Assembly: GCA_017459985.1 (NCBI GenBank)
Contig: JAFUBX010000005.1
Span: 84,346 to 148,345, forward strand
From: Parasporobacterium sp.
GTDB taxonomy: Bacteria > Bacillota > Clostridia > Lachnospirales > Lachnospiraceae
Reading direction: 5' to 3'
Length of the DNA: 64,000 bases
Shown: piece by piece, positions 8,347 to 16,969 of the stretch
Numbering within the stretch: the first letter of the stretch is position 1
How the letters are laid out: every line of letters starts with the position of its first letter
Made by a program: the position numbers and the translations under genes
Notes under the pieces: model-generated
What the model saw: the letters and a program-made list of their open reading frames with translations, nothing else
The model's database searches: none
What the model was told of the DNA's origin: nothing

Positions 8347-9612
8347 ATGTTTTACGATATTATTATTATTGGTGGCGGTGCATCTGGTTTATGCACCGCC
8401 ATTCACTCCAAAACAGAAAATAACACCGTTCTGGTGCTGGATCATAACAGCATTCCCGGAAAGAAGATCCTTTCCACGGGAAACGGAAGATGCAATCTGA
8501 CCAATGTCAATGCCTCCGTGGATCTGTTTGACAGCAATCCGGAAGGACTGATCCCTTACATGACTTCGGGAGATCCTTTGTTTTATCAGGAAGTGATCTC
8601 CCAGTTTGATTGTCATGATACGATCAATTTTTTCGCGGAAAACGGATTATTATGCGTGGATAAGAACGGATATATCTATCCCCGCTCGGAGCAGGCGTCA
8701 GCAGTGAATGAACTTCTGAGGAACCGCTGTGAGGATCTGGGTGTGGAGATCGTTGTGGGTCATGATGTCAGGAGCATTTCCAAGAAGAAGGATTCGGAAT
8801 TCATCGTAGACTCCAAATATGAATGCAGCAACCTGGTGCTTGCCACAGGCGGCCTTGCCGGAGCATCCACCGGAAATGACGGCAGCGGTTACAAGATGGC
8901 CCGGACCTTCGGTCATGAGCTGGTGGAACCGATCCCGGCTCTGTGCGGGATCAAATGCAGGGATCCCTTCTTCCGGCATCTAAAGGGGACCCGGACCGAT
9001 GCTAAGCTGATCTTTAAAGCAAACGGGAAGAATATTTCTGTTCAGGGAAATCTCCAGTTCACGGATTACGGGATTTCCGGGATTCCGGCATTTCAAATCT
9101 CTTCCATTATCGGATATATGCTGGCTATCGGGGAATCTCCGGTGATTACCATTGATTTCATTCCGGAAATCGCTTTATATGAACTGGTTAATTTACTGTA
9201 CCGGAATTACCAGCTGATCCCGAAAAGCGCCCGGTTTGATGACCCGGTCACCCGGATGCTGACCGGTATCCTCAATAAGAACGTGATCTCCGCCATTATG
9301 AGGCAATTCACGATTCCCGCAGAAAATGATCCGGATGCACTGTGTCTGGCCCTTGCAAGGGCGATTAAGCTGTTTCAGGTTCATCCCTATGAGCTGATGC
9401 CCTTTGAGAATGCCCAGACAACGGCGGGCGGGATCTTTACCGGAGATGTGGATCCGCTTACCATGGAATCCAGACTGGTGAAGGGACTGTTCTTTACGGG
9501 AGAGATTCTGGATGTCAACGGGATCTGCGGCGGATACAATCTGCAGTGGGCTTTCAGTACCGCGGCAATCTGCGGAAAGACCCTGAGATCCAGACAGTCA
9601 TTCCGGTTGTAG
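8347..9612 (+). CDS. NAD(P)/FAD-dependent oxidoreductase, HI0933/YhiN-like
   Basis: 421 residues from the ATG at 8347 (AAGGACG ribosome binding site inside the end of the preceding gene, 7 bp gap). The N-terminus IIIIGGGASGLCTAIHS is a Rossmann dinucleotide-binding motif, followed by GKKILSTGNGRCNLTN, the signature of the HI0933-like flavoprotein family. A second glycine-rich segment near the end (GEILDVNGICGGYNLQWA) completes the FAD site. The physiological substrate of this family is not established. Likely co-transcribed with the EF-G-like gene and the next flavoprotein. Confidence 0.88.
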   Translation: MFYDIIIIGGGASGLCTAIHSKTENNTVLVLDHNSIPGKKILSTGNGRCNLTNVNASVDLFDSNPEGLIPYMTSGDPLFYQEVISQFDCHDTINFFAENGLLCVDKNGYIYPRSEQASAVNELLRNRCEDLGVEIVVGHDVRSISKKKDSEFIVDSKYECSNLVLATGGLAGASTGNDGSGYKMARTFGHELVEPIPALCGIKCRDPFFRHLKGTRTDAKLIFKANGKNISVQGNLQFTDYGISGIPAFQISSIIGYMLAIGESPVITIDFIPEIALYELVNLLYRNYQLIPKSARFDDPVTRMLTGILNKNVISAIMRQFTIPAENDPDALCLALARAIKLFQVHPYELMPFENAQTTAGGIFTGDVDPLTMESRLVKGLFFTGEILDVNGICGGYNLQWAFSTAAICGKTLRSRQSFRL

Positions 9613-9620
9613 GACAAAGA

Positions 9621-11216
9621 ATGATTCGAATTACACAGCTGAAATTACCATATGATTACAAGTCCCGGGACTTGAGAAAAGCATTGATTAAGAAGCTTCG
9701 TATTCCAGATACCAGGCTTCTTGATTTTATGATTGCCAGAAAATCCCTGGATGCCAGGGACAGTTCCCGTCTGTGCTGGTCGTTCACTGTGGATGTGACG
9801 CTGCAGAACGAATCGGAGTATCTGAAACACTGCCGCGATCCGAAGATCCAGCCATCCCCCAGGGTGAGCTACCGGTTTCCGGAATCCGGAACCGGGATCC
9901 TGTCGGAACGGCCGGTTGTAATCGGAAGCGGTCCCGCCGGATTATTCGCGGCATATTTTCTGGCAAAGGAAGGATACCGTCCCATTCTGATCGAACGGGG
10001 CGCTCCGGTGGAAGAACGGATCCGGTCCGTGAATTTGTTCTGGGAGAACCATGTTCTGGATCCGGACTCCAATATTCAGTTCGGTGAGGGCGGAGCCGGG
10101 ACATTTTCCGACGGAAAATTATATACCGGCGTCCATGATCCTTCCGGAAGAAACGGCCTGGTACTTCAGTCCTTTGCGGATCACGGAGCTCCGAAGGAGA
10201 TCCTGTATTCCAACAAACCGCATCTGGGAACGGATGTTCTGGTCAGGATCCTTTCTGAAATGCGTCAGGAGATCCAAAGGAACGGGGGAGAGTACCGGTT
10301 CCATACGACATTTGAAGAATTCCTGACGGAAGAAGGAAAGCTGAAAGCACTGAAACTGTCCGGCGGAGAGATCCTTCCGGCTCAGGTCGCAGTCCTGGCC
10401 ATCGGACACTCTGCCCGGGACACCTTCGAATATCTGATCCGGCGTTCTCCTCTTGAGGTGGCTGCAAAGCCCTTTGCCGTTGGCGTCAGAGCAGAGCATC
10501 TGCAGGCAGAGATCAACCGGAGTCAGTATAAAGAAGCAGCAGAGAAATGGAAGCTTCCGCCGGCGGATTACAAACTGACCTATCATGCCGCTTCCGGAAG
10601 AAGCGTTTATTCCTTCTGCATGTGTCCCGGCGGCTATGTGGTAAATTCCTCTTCCGAAGATGGGTATCTGTGTATCAACGGAATGAGCTATTCCGGGAGA
10701 AGCTCTGCAAATGCCAATTCCGCCATCGTTGTCAGCGTTCATCCGTCGGAGGACCCGATGGAGAATATCCGGTTCCAGAAGGATCTGGAACACAAAGCCT
10801 GGATGGCGGGGAACGGAAGGATCATCAGCCAGCGTTTCGGGGATTTCGAACAAGGCATTCCCAGTTCCGGTTTCGGAAGGATCCTTCCCGTCCATAAAGG
10901 AGAAACCGTTATGGCAGATATCCGTTCTGTCCTGCCGGCTCCGATTTGTGAGGATATTGTGGAGGCCATGCATTATTTTTCCGGAAAGATCGCAGGATTT
11001 GACGATCCGGATACGATCCTTTCCGCTGTGGAAAGCCGTACCTCCTCTCCGATCCGCATCCTTCGCGGCGAGGATCTGCAATCTGGTATCTCCGGCATTT
11101 ATCCGGCAGGAGAAGGCGCCGGATACGCAGGCGGGATCACCAGTGCCGCCATCGACGGGATCAAAATATTCGAACAGATCTGCCGCAGTTATCGTCCCTT
11201 CAGGAAGAATTTGTAA
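9621..11216 (+). CDS. FAD-dependent dehydrogenase, COG2509-type
   Basis: 531 residues from the ATG at 9621, 8 bp after the previous gene. An N-terminal ~100-residue domain (MIRITQLKLPYDY...) precedes the Rossmann motif VVIGSGPAGLFAAYFLAKEG. The segment FGEGGAGTFSDGKLYTG and the C-terminal YPAGEGAGYAGGITSAA are characteristic of uncharacterised FAD-dependent dehydrogenases widespread in Clostridia. The family sometimes appears next to nucleotide or tRNA modification genes; no substrate can be assigned. The stop codon overlaps a -35 element for the next gene. Confidence 0.87.
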   Translation: MIRITQLKLPYDYKSRDLRKALIKKLRIPDTRLLDFMIARKSLDARDSSRLCWSFTVDVTLQNESEYLKHCRDPKIQPSPRVSYRFPESGTGILSERPVVIGSGPAGLFAAYFLAKEGYRPILIERGAPVEERIRSVNLFWENHVLDPDSNIQFGEGGAGTFSDGKLYTGVHDPSGRNGLVLQSFADHGAPKEILYSNKPHLGTDVLVRILSEMRQEIQRNGGEYRFHTTFEEFLTEEGKLKALKLSGGEILPAQVAVLAIGHSARDTFEYLIRRSPLEVAAKPFAVGVRAEHLQAEINRSQYKEAAEKWKLPPADYKLTYHAASGRSVYSFCMCPGGYVVNSSSEDGYLCINGMSYSGRSSANANSAIVVSVHPSEDPMENIRFQKDLEHKAWMAGNGRIISQRFGDFEQGIPSSGFGRILPVHKGETVMADIRSVLPAPICEDIVEAMHYFSGKIAGFDDPDTILSAVESRTSSPIRILRGEDLQSGISGIYPAGEGAGYAGGITSAAIDGIKIFEQICRSYRPFRKNL

Positions 11217-11239
11217 TCCGGACGGGGATATGTTAGAAT
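11211..11239 (+). promoter_or_regulatory. Promoter overlapping the end of the COG2509-type gene
   Basis: TTGTAA (11211-11216) includes the stop codon of the preceding gene; after 17 bp comes TAGAAT (11234-11239) with an extended TG two bases upstream. The distance from the -10 to the next ATG (11249) is only 9 bp, so the transcript would be nearly leaderless. A very similar sequence lies in front of radC at 20984. Confidence 0.6.
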
Positions 11240-11248
11240 TTTTCAGTT

Positions 11249-12397
11249 ATGAATGTGACACTGATCGGAAATCATGACAATTTAATCACTGCCGTTCCCT
11301 GCGGAGATGTGATCGTGGAGTATTACAGTGATCCGGCCCGGAAGGATATTCAGTATATCCAGGTTTTTGATCCGGTGAAAAATACGCTGTTTGAAGTTTC
11401 TCCCGATCTTCCGAAAATCCGGTTTGTAGAGATCAGCAACTGTATCTGGCAGTCTGAGGATCTGTATTACGCGTCCTGTGATGTTCTTGAAAACAACCGG
11501 ATGGATATTTCCGTATACCGCTATTCCCTGAAGGAACGTTCCGAAAAGAAGATCTGCTCCTTCATCCGGAATCTGGATATCCTGAATGAAGATAAACGGG
11601 TCAAGCTGTTTATCCTGAATGAATCCACGATCCTGATGCAGACTGAGATCCTGCAGAAAAGCCTTTCTCAGAATCTGCTCGGAAACATTGAATTCGTTCT
11701 GAATCTGTACAATCTGGAAACGGCCAATGTAACCACCGTCACGGATGCCAATTTCATCAATAACGGTATCAATGAAGTGATTCCGGTTTCAGAAACAAAG
11801 ATCCTGGTTAAGACCGGCTATTCCTATATCGAAGATAACCGGCTGGATACCGGGAGCAAGAGCGAGTCTTTTATCGAGAGCATCTATATCGCCACCGTCG
11901 CGAAGTTTATCGCGGACCTGACCCTGGCGAAAGAGAATCTGGATATGCCTCTGATCGAATCCGCCTATCTGGACCGGCATATCACAAAGCCTTTTGTTTC
12001 CGGCAGTTATACGCATTTCTGCATTGTGGATGAAGAAACCCGGACCGCGAAATGCGTCTTCTTCAATAATGAAACCGAGGAACGTACAGAATATACGGAA
12101 TATTCCTTTGATCCGGAGGATCTGTATATTACCCATGTGATCGACAACATTCCTTATGTGAGAATCAAAAGCGGGGACGATGTCAAACTGGTCAATTTAA
12201 AGACGGCGGAGGCAGATATTCTGTTTTATGATGAGCATTTTATCGCGCAGAGCGGCACACTGTTCGTGACAGAATCCGCGGATTCCGGACGGAAGATGCA
12301 TATCTATTCCTATCCGAGACTCCGGCTGGAAGCGGAAGATGACCGGGACTACAGCTGCATGTGCCGTCTGAAGGACGACTATTATATTTATTGCTGA
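11249..12397 (+). CDS. Unknown protein, 382 residues, possibly beta-rich
   Basis: Not recognised. The protein is soluble-looking: no signal peptide, membrane segment or cysteine motif. Many short alternating hydrophobic/charged stretches separated by turns (for example DDVKLVNLKTAEADILFYDE, DSGRKMHIYSYPRLRLEAE) suggest a beta-sheet or propeller-like fold, which is inference only. The ATG at 11249 is the first possible start; no Shine-Dalgarno sequence precedes it and a promoter -10 ends 9 bp upstream. The stop is separated by one base from the miaB start (TGA-G-ATG), so it heads the tRNA-modification/mismatch-repair operon and may be translationally coupled to miaB. Confidence 0.8.
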   Translation: MNVTLIGNHDNLITAVPCGDVIVEYYSDPARKDIQYIQVFDPVKNTLFEVSPDLPKIRFVEISNCIWQSEDLYYASCDVLENNRMDISVYRYSLKERSEKKICSFIRNLDILNEDKRVKLFILNESTILMQTEILQKSLSQNLLGNIEFVLNLYNLETANVTTVTDANFINNGINEVIPVSETKILVKTGYSYIEDNRLDTGSKSESFIESIYIATVAKFIADLTLAKENLDMPLIESAYLDRHITKPFVSGSYTHFCIVDEETRTAKCVFFNNETEERTEYTEYSFDPEDLYITHVIDNIPYVRIKSGDDVKLVNLKTAEADILFYDEHFIAQSGTLFVTESADSGRKMHIYSYPRLRLEAEDDRDYSCMCRLKDDYYIYC

Positions 12398-12398
12398 G

Positions 12399-13841
12399 AT
12401 GAATAACGATTTATTAAATCATATTCTGGCGCAGGCTCCGGAAGAGGAACCCGCCAGACAGAATTATTTTACAGGTGAATGCAGAAGGGTCGTCTCCGGG
12501 ATTTCCGGAGAGAAAGGCCGTCATCTGACCTGTTCCGTCAATACCTTCGGATGCCAGATGAATGTCAAGGATTCCGAAAAGCTCCTTTATATTTTAAAGG
12601 AGATCGGCTATCAGGAAACCGGAAACGAAGATGCGGACCTTGTCCTGTTCAACACCTGCACCGTAAGGGAAAACGCGAATCAGAGATTCTATGGACGGCT
12701 GGGAACCCTGAAAAGCGCCAAAAAGCGCAATCCGGATATGATCATTGCCCTGTGCGGCTGCATGATGCAGGAACCGCAGGTGGTACAGACAATCAGGGAA
12801 CGCTATTCCCACGTCAATCTGATCTTCGGAACCCATAACATTTACAAGCTCGCAGAGCTTTTGTTTTTGTACCTCGCAAGTCATGTCAATCAGACCGAGA
12901 TCCTGGACGGAACCGATAAGATCGTGGAGAATCTTCCTTCGGAACGCAAATTCTCCTTCAAGTCCGGAGTCAATATCATGTATGGCTGCAATAATTTCTG
13001 CAGTTACTGCATCGTTCCCTATGTCAGGGGAAGAGAGCGAAGCCGCGCTCCGGAAGACATCCTGAAAGAAGTCCGTGATCTTTCCCGGGATGGGGTGCGG
13101 GAAGTGATGCTCCTGGGACAGAATGTCAATTCCTACAAGGCAGATATCACATTTCCGGAACTCCTGAGGCAGGTTTCCGAGGTTCCCGGTATCCGGCGGG
13201 TGCGGTTTATGACCTCCCACCCAAAGGATCTTTCGGAGGAACTGATCCGGGTGATCCGGGATCATCCGAAGATCTGCCGGCATATCCACCTGCCCCTTCA
13301 GTCCGGAAGCAGCCGGATCCTGAAAGCAATGAACCGGCATTATAACAAGCAGGACTATCTGTCCCTGGCGGAAAAGATCCGGAACGAGATTCCGGGAGTT
13401 TCCATCACCACCGATATCATTGTGGGATTTCCGGGGGAGACAGAGGAGGATTTTCAGGAAACCCTGGATGTGGTGGAAAAGGTCCGGTTTGACAGCGCCT
13501 TCACCTTCATTTATTCCAAACGCAGCGGGACAAAAGCCGCTGTGATGGAGGACCAGGTCAGCCGGGAGGTGGTGGATGACCGGTTCCGAAGGCTTCTGGA
13601 CCTGGTTACCCGGATTTCCCGGGAACAGACAAAGCAGTATGAGGGACTGGTCATGGAGGTGCTTGCGGAAGAAGTCAATTCCAAAGATCCTTCCCTTCTT
13701 TCCGGAAGACTGTCCAACAACAGCGTGGTTCATTTTAAGGCGGATCCTGAGCTGATCGGACAGATTGTAAATGTGAAATTAGATACCGCTAAAGGATTTT
13801 ATTATTATGGCACTCTCGCCGATGATGTCTCATTATCTTGA
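12399..13841 (+). CDS. miaB: tRNA-2-methylthio-N6-isopentenyladenosine synthase MiaB
   Basis: 480 residues. Adds the 2-methylthio group to i6A37 of tRNAs reading UNN codons, using SAM and two Fe-S clusters. The cluster-binding cysteines are in NTFGCQMN, NTCTVRENA and CGCMMQ; the radical-SAM motif is GCNNFCSYCIVPYVRGRERSR, shown here from about residue 197 on; a TRAM domain closes the protein. The substrate-generating enzyme miaA lies four genes downstream in the same operon. The last 35 bp overlap the start of mutS in another frame. Confidence 0.96.
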   Translation: MNNDLLNHILAQAPEEEPARQNYFTGECRRVVSGISGEKGRHLTCSVNTFGCQMNVKDSEKLLYILKEIGYQETGNEDADLVLFNTCTVRENANQRFYGRLGTLKSAKKRNPDMIIALCGCMMQEPQVVQTIRERYSHVNLIFGTHNIYKLAELLFLYLASHVNQTEILDGTDKIVENLPSERKFSFKSGVNIMYGCNNFCSYCIVPYVRGRERSRAPEDILKEVRDLSRDGVREVMLLGQNVNSYKADITFPELLRQVSEVPGIRRVRFMTSHPKDLSEELIRVIRDHPKICRHIHLPLQSGSSRILKAMNRHYNKQDYLSLAEKIRNEIPGVSITTDIIVGFPGETEEDFQETLDVVEKVRFDSAFTFIYSKRSGTKAAVMEDQVSREVVDDRFRRLLDLVTRISREQTKQYEGLVMEVLAEEVNSKDPSLLSGRLSNNSVVHFKADPELIGQIVNVKLDTAKGFYYYGTLADDVSLS

Positions 13842-16407
13842 GACGAAAAAACAATATCCGGACTGTATTTTATTCTACAGACTGGGGGATTTTTATGAAA
13901 TGTTCTTTGAGGATGCCCTGACCGCGTCCAAGGAACTGGAGATCACTCTGACCGGAAAGGACTGCGGTCTGGAAGAGAGAGCCCCCATGTGCGGGGTCCC
14001 GTTTCATGCCGTTGATTCCTATCTGAACAAACTGGTTTCAAAAGGATACAAAGTCGCTATTGCCGAGCAGGTGGAGGATCCGAAACTGGCAAAAGGGCTC
14101 GTAAAAAGAGAAGTGATCCGGGTGGTCACGCCCGGAACCAATATCAATTCTCTGGCACTGGATGAAACAAAAAACAACTACCTGATGTGTATTTTTTATG
14201 CCGAAAACTCCTACACTGTATCCTTTGTGGATATCACAACGGGAGATTTCCTGACGACATTTCTGGAAAACACCTCTGTTCTGATCGATGAGATCAACAA
14301 ATTTTCCGTGGCGGAGATCATCTCCAACCAGGCATTTGAAATTGCTCCGGTGGACCATGAATATCTCCGGGACAAACTCGGCATTACCTGTTACTCCCTG
14401 CCGGATTCCTATTTTGAGCAATCCGGCTGTCTGGAGATCATCAAGAAGCATTTTCATGTTCTGGATATTACAGGATTGGGGCTTACGGATATTCCGGGTT
14501 CTGTCCCCTGTACCGGCGCGCTTCTGAAATATCTTTACGAAACCCAGAAAACCAGCCTGGAGTTTCTGAACCGTATTACCACCTATTCCGCCGGACGATA
14601 TATGATCATTGATCATGCCACGAGAAGAAATCTGGAACTTGTGGAAACCATGCGGGAAAAGAACAAGAAAGGATCCCTTCTCTGGGTTCTGGATAAGACG
14701 AAGACCGCCATGGGAGCCAGACTGCTGCGTTCCTTCATCGAGCAGCCGCTGATTGATCCGGAAGAGATCCGCAAAAGACAGGACGCTGTAGAGGAACTGA
14801 ATCAGATGCTGATTGACCGGGATGAGATCCGGGAATACCTGAATCCGGTTTACGATCTGGAAAGGCTCCTGGCCAGGATCTCCTATCATTCCGCCAATCC
14901 GCGGGATCTGATCGCCTTCCGCAATTCCCTGGAAATGCTGCCTTTTATCCGTCAGATCCTGAATCAGTTCCAAAGTCCCCTGCTGAAGGAGATCCGGGAA
15001 GATCTGGATCCGCTGGAGGATCTGTTTCAGCTGATCGGAAATGCCATCAGCGATGACGCACCTATCACGATCAAGGAGGGCGGGATCATCAAGTCCGGAT
15101 ATTCCGAAAAGATCGATACCCTGAGAGATTCCAAAATCGAAGGAAAGAACTGGCTGACCCAGCTGGAAGAAAAAGAACGCAATGCCACGGATATTAAAAC
15201 ACTGAAGATCCGGTACAACAAGGTATTCGGATATTATATTGAAGTGACCAATTCCTTTAAGGATAAGGTTCCGGACCGGTATATCCGCAAGCAGACCCTG
15301 GTGGGAGCAGAGCGCTATATTACCGAGGAACTGAAAGAGCTGGAGGATCTGATACTGGGAGCGGAAGAAAAGCTGTTTTCCCTGGAGTACGATCTGTTCA
15401 ATGAGATCCGGGACCATATCGCTTCCCAGGTCCATCGGATCCAGCTGACCGCCAGGGCGATTTCACGGATTGACACCTTCTGCTCCCTGGCTTATGTGGC
15501 GGAGCATAATCAATATGTACGGCCGCAGATCAATACCAGGGGAGTGATCTCCATCGAAGAGGGACGCCACCCGGTGGTGGAAGCGATGATGGAAGAGGGA
15601 ATGTTCATACCGAATGATGCTTACGCAGACAGTGAAGACAATCGGGTCAGCATCATCACCGGTCCCAATATGGCCGGAAAATCCACTTACATGCGGCAGC
15701 TGGCCCTGATTGTCCTGATGGCCTCCATCGGCAGCTTTGTTCCCGCCAGAAACGCGGATATCTGTGCCTGTGACCGGATCTTTACCCGGGTTGGCGCTTC
15801 GGATGATCTGGCCAGCGGGCAAAGTACTTTTATGGTGGAAATGACCGAAGTCTCCAATATCCTGCGCAATGCAACCAGAAACTCACTGATCATCCTGGAT
15901 GAGATCGGCCGGGGAACCAGTACCTATGACGGCATGAGCATCGCCTGGGCGGTTGTGGAATACATTGCCGACAAACGGAAATGCGGAGCAAAAACCTTCT
16001 TTTCCACCCATTATCATGAACTGACGGAACTGGAAGGAACCATTCCGGGAGTCAAAAATTACTGCATCAGTGTACAGGAACAGGGGGATGATATTATTTT
16101 CCTCCGGAAGATCAAACGGGGCGGAGCAGACAAAAGCTACGGCATCCAGGTCGCCCGGCTGGCCGGCGTACCGGATGAGATTATTGCCCGGGCGAAACAG
16201 CTGGTCATGTCCCTCACCCGGGAGGAGATCACGATTACTGTCCCGGAGCCCCCTGCCGCATCCGGCATCTCCCAGGATAAAAACGGACAGTTTGTCCTTA
16301 CTACCGCGGATGATATTGTACATCGTAAGCTGAAAGACATCGAGCCGGACAAGCTGACTCCGCTGGAAGCAATCAATATTCTGTATGAATTGAAGGCACT
16401 GCTATGA
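13807..16407 (+). CDS. mutS: DNA mismatch repair protein MutS
   Basis: 866 residues, full length. Recognises mismatches and small loops and signals to MutL. The mismatch-binding N-terminus has the conserved F-Y-E segment (LGDFYEMF); Walker A GPNMAGKST is at about residues 619-627, Walker B is SLIILDEIGRGTS, and the helix-turn-helix dimerisation region ends the protein. The ATG at 13807 is supported by the family N-terminus LSPMMSHYLETK and an AAAGGA upstream; this places 35 bp of overlap with miaB. Stop and maf start overlap as ATGA. Confidence 0.97.
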   Translation: MALSPMMSHYLETKKQYPDCILFYRLGDFYEMFFEDALTASKELEITLTGKDCGLEERAPMCGVPFHAVDSYLNKLVSKGYKVAIAEQVEDPKLAKGLVKREVIRVVTPGTNINSLALDETKNNYLMCIFYAENSYTVSFVDITTGDFLTTFLENTSVLIDEINKFSVAEIISNQAFEIAPVDHEYLRDKLGITCYSLPDSYFEQSGCLEIIKKHFHVLDITGLGLTDIPGSVPCTGALLKYLYETQKTSLEFLNRITTYSAGRYMIIDHATRRNLELVETMREKNKKGSLLWVLDKTKTAMGARLLRSFIEQPLIDPEEIRKRQDAVEELNQMLIDRDEIREYLNPVYDLERLLARISYHSANPRDLIAFRNSLEMLPFIRQILNQFQSPLLKEIREDLDPLEDLFQLIGNAISDDAPITIKEGGIIKSGYSEKIDTLRDSKIEGKNWLTQLEEKERNATDIKTLKIRYNKVFGYYIEVTNSFKDKVPDRYIRKQTLVGAERYITEELKELEDLILGAEEKLFSLEYDLFNEIRDHIASQVHRIQLTARAISRIDTFCSLAYVAEHNQYVRPQINTRGVISIEEGRHPVVEAMMEEGMFIPNDAYADSEDNRVSIITGPNMAGKSTYMRQLALIVLMASIGSFVPARNADICACDRIFTRVGASDDLASGQSTFMVEMTEVSNILRNATRNSLIILDEIGRGTSTYDGMSIAWAVVEYIADKRKCGAKTFFSTHYHELTELEGTIPGVKNYCISVQEQGDDIIFLRKIKRGGADKSYGIQVARLAGVPDEIIARAKQLVMSLTREEITITVPEPPAASGISQDKNGQFVLTTADDIVHRKLKDIEPDKLTPLEAINILYELKALL

Positions 16408-16964
16408 AAAAGATTATTCTGGCATCCACCTCGCCAAGAAGGAGAGAACTGTTGTCTCTGTCCGGTCTTTCCTTTGAGATTGATGCCCCGGACTGCGATG
16501 AGCGGATCGAAGGATCCGTTTCACCGGAAGAATATGTAAAAGAGCTGTCTCTGCGGAAATGCAGAGCCGCAGCTTCGCTTCACCCGGACGCCCTGGTGAT
16601 CGGAGCGGACACCATCGTCTGTTATCGGGACCGGATCCTGGGAAAACCGGCGGATGCTAAAGACGCTTTCCGGATGCTGACAAAGCTTTCCGGACAGATT
16701 CATGAAGTCTTTACCGGAGTCACGGTCACAGATACGGCCGGGTCCCGCACGGAAACCTTCTGTGAACGGACAGAAGTGGAATTTTACAATCTGACTGCGG
16801 AAGAGATCCGGGAATATGTGAATACTAAAGAGCCCCTGGATAAGGCTGGAGCCTATGGTATCCAGGGAAGAGGAGCCCTTCTGGTCAGACGGATCAGCGG
16901 AGATTACTGCAATGTGGTGGGTCTTCCTCTTGCACGGCTGGTCAGAATACTGAAAACCTTTTGA
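16404..16964 (+). CDS. maf: Maf-like nucleoside triphosphate pyrophosphatase
   Basis: 186 residues. Maf proteins hydrolyse dTTP/UTP or modified nucleotides to monophosphates, acting as house-cleaning enzymes and linked to septum control. The N-terminal ILASTSPRRRELLSLSG, the catalytic-aspartate segment VIGADTIVCYRDRILGKP and the DKAGAYGIQGRGALLV block are all present. It is embedded between mutS and mutL with overlaps on both sides, an uncommon placement that suggests co-expression of nucleotide sanitation with mismatch repair. Confidence 0.93.
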   Translation: MKKIILASTSPRRRELLSLSGLSFEIDAPDCDERIEGSVSPEEYVKELSLRKCRAAASLHPDALVIGADTIVCYRDRILGKPADAKDAFRMLTKLSGQIHEVFTGVTVTDTAGSRTETFCERTEVEFYNLTAEEIREYVNTKEPLDKAGAYGIQGRGALLVRRISGDYCNVVGLPLARLVRILKTF

Positions 16965-16969
16965 AAAAT

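Noticed and set aside
12594-13733. 379-residue minus-strand open frame
   Set aside because: Antisense to miaB with no recognisable motif or ribosome binding site.
14038-15435. 465-residue minus-strand open frame
   Set aside because: Entirely antisense to mutS; produced by codon bias. Composition has no domain signature.
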